Shown: in pieces, positions 60,801-64,000 of the stretch
Numbering within the stretch: the first letter of the stretch is position 1
Layout: each line of letters starts with the position of its first letter
Source: Diphasiastrum complanatum
Lineage: Eukaryota > Streptophyta > Lycopodiopsida > Lycopodiales > Lycopodiaceae
Assembly: GCA_029204225.1 (NCBI GenBank)
Contig: CM055107.1
Location: 42,282,007-42,346,006 of the forward strand
DNA: 64,000 nt
Direction: 5' to 3'
Position numbers and translations under genes: made by a program
Notes under the pieces: model-generated
Told to the model about the DNA's origin: nothing
What the model saw: only the letters and a program-made list of their open reading frames with translations
Databases searched by the model: none

Positions 60801-63800
60801 TAGCCAATCATCCACCACCTTAGGCTTTTTCTCTTTCTTCTCTCTTGATATGATTCTGGTCGAAAACCCAAATTCGGCAAGGATAGAGTCTTGACTTGAT
60901 TTAGTAGAACTTCCATCTATTGGTTTGGCAAAGTGTTTCGATTATTCATCTCATTAAGTGTTGCACTCAGTTTTTGGCAAATCTATAAATAGGTCGGCAT
61001 GGGAACCATTCCTTCTAGACTTGTAGTATCTTCGACCATTATTGATTATCTAAAACAAGAAATTGCTTTAATTAGTTGATAGATCCAAAATTTTCAACTG
61101 TAAGTGAAATTAACTATGACCTCATAAACTGACTGATTACATCTTATAAGGCGATTCACTTTTTTAAGCCAGTTTCATTTCAATCAATAAATAACCGATA
61201 GATTTATAAAGAGTTGAAATGGTTTTGGTTGAATATTTATATTACTGGGATTTTCAAACTTTGTTCGATATAATTGGAATTCAATTTTTTTCATCGAACT
61301 CCCAATTTCATTGTTATCAGTCTAAGCAATTTCGAACCATCCGGCATGCAACAAGTTCACACGCAGTGATCTACGGAAAAATTGACTTTTTAACGTTAAC
61401 TACCTAAATAAACTGAAAAATCATTTTTTGAATGCTTTTTATGTAAACTGTACTCATGAATTAAATTTCATTTTGAAAACTAATATGACTCACTATGCTA
61501 TGTTTCCGGACATACAAAGTGACTAAAAAATGACTTAATTGCCAAACTTCTGACGATCATATTTTTGCTACAAAGCATGAAATTCGATGTTGCAAAGCAC
61601 AGTACAGAGGGAGAGGAGGTTGGCAAGAGGCTTGCTAGGTCAGCACACACCATACCGGTGACACGTGCGAGCGTTAAATGCTGGAAAATCCAGTAAGAGG
61701 GCGCACTTTTTGTAGATGGTTTTATGAAAAATCATGCCCATGAAATAGACATTACCAATAGTCTATAAAGGCTTATTAGAGATCAGTAGAAGTTCGGTCA
61801 GGTCTAGCAAAGGTCTATAGGCTCAGATCAATCAAAAATCGATTCCTAGGAGGGCGCCAAGCATGAAATACACCGAATTGTTGCCTACGCCTCCAAGCAC
61901 CAAAATAGGTGTATGAGGGCTTGTTATAGGTCACTACGCTTTCTTGGATGATAGGGGCCAAGCTCTCAGTTCCTCATTAGATTATCATTGTCGAGTTTGC
62001 AGCTCCACTTTTATTGATCGATACCTTCTTTTGGCTCATAGTGTATATCCAAAGAACTTTGGTGCTTTCTATTGGCATATACTCATGTATGGTGATTAAC
62101 TCCTTGATGTAGCTTCATAGTCAAAGTTTTCATTCCTCTTAGTACGCACAAGCTACTCGCCTTCTGGACTCATTCGGCATTATCATCTTGGACCTTCCAA
62201 GAGGCACTCATGAGTATACCAGACGCTCTACCCACCGAGCTTATTTTAGCATACTTGGCAGGGACAGTTGGTTGTTTCTTGATCATGGATCATCACATTG
62301 CCCGAGATTCACAGTCCTTGTTTCTTCACACCAGCTTGCTATTGAGATAGGATATTTCCAGGATATTCTTATGTGTTCATTGGCATACGTTGAGTCTGAG
62401 AAGCATGCCATTTTTAGATGTCCTATTTATTATGAGATCCATGGGTGGTATTGCTACTTATTTAGAGACTCACATACTATGTTACGTTCTCTCATCACCT
62501 ACGAGGATTCCTAATGTGTTGCCATCATGATATGTGAGATGTCCTTAGTGGAGAAATTTGAGTCAGTATGATCAATCAAACTATTGAGATTCACATCCTC
62601 GGATCAGCCCTTTCTTATTCAAAAGAAGAATATGGATAAACTCAAAGTTAGATATTGAGGATGCAACTATTTCTACTGAGAGACTGTCATTGAGATCAGA
62701 GACAATGTACAACACATCACCTTCCTGCTACTAGAGCCTCCAGAAGTACCACGTGTCCCCATACTCGAAGATCCCACATCAACCAGAGTTAGAGTCAGAG
62801 ATAGTCATCACCAATGTTCTTCTACTACATCGGCTCTTCCTATTATGGTTCCTTTGAGAGCTCATCTTACAGCTTTCTTTTGCCATCTCAGTTGAGTGCA
62901 CATACACATGTGCATGGTCCTCGCACCATATTGTATTTATAAGAGTTGTTATTTTCTCGTCATATGCTTTATACTTTTATGTATTTTTGTTTTTCATTAT
63001 TTGCAGACATTCATATGCTCCCTTGTTGCTATATACACTTGACATGTGCTACTTCATCTTATATTTTGGCATCAAAAGACATGAATATGCCAAAAGACAT
63101 TCATAAAGCTTTCTTTCTCTCGTGCATGTTCCTGCATGCATGCACACACAAGGTAAGCACTAAGAATCTTTCAGTTCTGTACATTTTACTTCTGCATGCC
63201 TTACTACTTATAGTTTTTCATGGCTGTTCTTTTTAAGCTGCTTCAACTTTATTGTACGTTGGAACAGTTGTGGTATCAACATTATTCGTTTCATAAGGTT
63301 CAAAAGATTTAGTAGTACTAAATTTATATGATTAATCATATTGACTTAGTGATTGAGATTTGTTGGTCTCAGAACTGAGCTTCAGAAGGCCGTGGAAGAC
63401 GAAGACTATGTTGGTGCTGCTGACTTGAGGGATAAAATTTCTCAGCTCGAGGTGTGTGATATTTTCTTCTTGTAATTTCTATGAAAAGCACCTTATTTGA
63501 CTTGTGTTCAGCATATTAGTAGTTATAAGCCGAGTTGAAGATTACTATATTAACAAAGATCAGATTTTAAATCCGGCTGTTTTATGAAGAGTAGATGATA
63601 TCATGCTGTTGTGATTTTATAATTGTTTTGCTTGGTGTAGCAATATCTAGCACGTTGACACTATTTTGAGATTTTGACTACTTTTACATTCCCCTTCATC
63701 TTGTGTTTGTTGCTCCATAAAGGCAGAGTCTTTAGCAGCATCAGCTAAAGCATTGGCTTCCAAAAGTGTCAAATATTCTTTTCGACTTGGCCAGAAAGTC

Positions 63801-63816
63801 AGGCATAAAGATTTTG
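54332..63816 (+). CDS. CLPF: CLPF, chloroplast Clp protease adaptor (UVR motifs + YccV-like domain), 5' part
   Basis: Homologue of Arabidopsis ClpF, a stromal adaptor that works with ClpS1 to deliver substrates to the Clp chaperone-protease (family knowledge). Exons are 54332-54853, 55019-55078, 55205-55299, 63373-63451 and 63723-63816; phases are consistent and all introns are GT-AG. The product reads transit peptide, then [18 protein letters not shown], then [17 protein letters not shown] and [19 protein letters not shown] (UVR motif region), [20 protein letters not shown] and [12 protein letters not shown], the start of the YccV-like domain. The rest lies off the right edge. A TAA directly before 54332 makes that the earliest possible ATG; later in-frame ATGs (54431, 54506 or 54521) are also possible starts. 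Intron 3 is about 8.1 kb. Confidence 0.9.
55019..55078 (+). CDS. CLPF: CLPF exon 2 (UVR region)
   Basis: 20 codons: [20 protein letters not shown], the first UVR-like helix. The acceptor is GTCTCAG before 55019 and the donor GAG|GTATTA at 55079; phase 0 on both sides. Confidence 0.9.
55205..55299 (+). CDS. CLPF: CLPF exon 3
   Basis: Encodes [20 protein letters not shown], then [12 protein letters not shown]. The acceptor is TTGTAG before 55205 and the donor CTAAG|GTGGGG at 55300, leaving two bases. The motif matches the GSSAKSEAQDKGISIIRLR-type segment of ClpF. Confidence 0.9.
55300..56540. other. CLPF intron 3, proximal part
   Basis: No recognisable element. One plus-strand frame at 56211-56477 is AT-rich and without motif. 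Confidence 0.45.
56550..58780 (-). pseudogene. LINE (non-LTR retrotransposon) remnant
   Basis: Minus-strand pieces in order: an endonuclease-like [13 protein letters not shown] (about 58545), RT N-terminal region [19 protein letters not shown] (about 57590), post-RT FDTLVTP (about 57310), [19 protein letters not shown] (about 57120) and [19 protein letters not shown] (about 56600), the C-terminal region of plant LINEs. The catalytic centre of RT is missing and stops are frequent. It lies in CLPF intron 3, antisense to the gene. Confidence 0.75.
58870..61050 (-). pseudogene. Gypsy (chromovirus-like) gag-protease-RT remnant
   Basis: Minus-strand pieces: polar gag text from 61050 ([12 protein letters not shown] region near 60620); a zinc-knuckle remnant [11 protein letters not shown] (60305); protease region [20 protein letters not shown] (about 59900-59840); then [33 protein letters not shown] and GHIRPNISP (59560-59375), the RT N-terminus. 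Further on, [20 protein letters not shown] and [14 protein letters not shown] (59145-59025, FLDD box) follow. Frameshifts break it between 59375 and 59145. It lies in CLPF intron 3. Confidence 0.85.
61880..62520 (+). pseudogene. Second LINE C-terminal fragment, opposite orientation
   Basis: The plus strand encodes [20 protein letters not shown] and [13 protein letters not shown] (62370-62490), homologous to the [19 protein letters not shown] tail of the minus-strand LINE at 56.6 kb. The region upstream is degraded. Confidence 0.7.
62521..63372. other. CLPF intron 3, distal part
   Basis: No recognisable gene. Probably LINE 3' debris followed by unique intron sequence up to the exon 4 acceptor. 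Confidence 0.45.
63373..63451 (+). CDS. CLPF: CLPF exon 4 (second UVR helix pair)
   Basis: The single leading A completes AGA (Arg). [20 protein letters not shown], then KISQLE follow. The acceptor is GGTCTCAG before 63373 and the donor GAG|GTGTGT at 63452. It is separated from exon 3 by an intron of about 8.1 kb. Confidence 0.92.
63723..63816 (+). CDS. CLPF: CLPF exon 5 (start of YccV-like domain)
   Basis: Encodes [20 protein letters not shown] and then [12 protein letters not shown]. The acceptor is CATAAAG before 63723, the only choice that restores the AESLA frame. The donor is TTTG|GTAAGC at 63817. The domain continues outside the window. Confidence 0.9.
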
Positions 63817-64000
63817 GTAAGCGTTCGTTTCTCATAGAATGTCTCATCTCTGTTGTGTTGTAGGTCAACTTTGTGTGTGATGGTGTATCAAGATCTTAAT
63901 GCCATATCTAAATAGTTGTAAATTCCAAGTTCACAAATGATTATAGTATATACTATACAAGGATAGAAATTTTGTATATTGATATTGTGCGTATGCGTTT

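Overview
This window is nuclear DNA of a land plant. The three host genes are plant-specific, their introns are long and filled with transposons, and most of the remaining sequence is LTR retrotransposons, LINE and SINE remnants and long GA/CT microsatellites. The lineage cannot be fixed from sequence alone. The very long introns and the moderate divergence of the LFR homologue from its angiosperm relatives suggest a large genome, possibly fern, gymnosperm or early-diverging angiosperm; this is an inference.

Host genes. (1) Minus strand, 18363 to beyond position 1: a homologue of LFR (LEAF AND FLOWER RELATED), an ARM-repeat subunit of plant SWI/SNF chromatin-remodelling complexes. Six exons can be assembled with consistent splice phases, giving about 392 residues; the C-terminus lies off the left edge. 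(2) Minus strand, 27700-26308: a complete two-exon arabinosyltransferase of the RRA type (GT77, Golgi, extensin arabinosylation), 433 residues. (3) Plus strand, 54332 (or a later in-frame ATG) to beyond 63816: the 5' part of CLPF, the chloroplast Clp protease adaptor with UVR motifs followed by a YccV-like domain. Five exons are visible and an intron of about 8 kb separates the two halves of the UVR region.

Transposon layout. LFR intron 2 holds the 3' end of a chromovirus-like Gypsy element (5.8-7.0 kb), an unclassified gag-like remnant and a copia gag relic. LFR intron 1 holds a degraded Gypsy with LTR-like ends (12.2-17.3 kb). Between RRA and CLPF lie nested SINEs (29.6-29.8 kb), a copia with a 1.2-kb LTR (30.9-33.9 kb), a rearranged Gypsy (34.3-38.6 kb) whose protease segment is inverted, and a young full-length copia (40797-47299, target-site duplication GGAAC). 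Further right are an old internally deleted copia (49028-51418, target-site duplication ATTCT) and another copia 3' end (52.6-53.2 kb). CLPF intron 3 holds a LINE, a chromovirus-like Gypsy and a second LINE tail.

The most unusual item is the young copia. Its LTRs, primer-binding site, polypurine tract, gag, protease and integrase look intact. Its reverse transcriptase is truncated and has YDGD in place of the YVDD catalytic box, and no RNase H is recognisable. Even so, the reading frame stays open for about 370 further codons of unrecognised sequence, down to the polypurine tract. Other notable points are GGAACTGGC/GCCAGTTCC foldback-like motif clusters upstream of both LFR and RRA, degenerate GGATGCAA repeats bracketing the Gypsy element, and a CACACGTGTG palindrome that recurs in several repeats.
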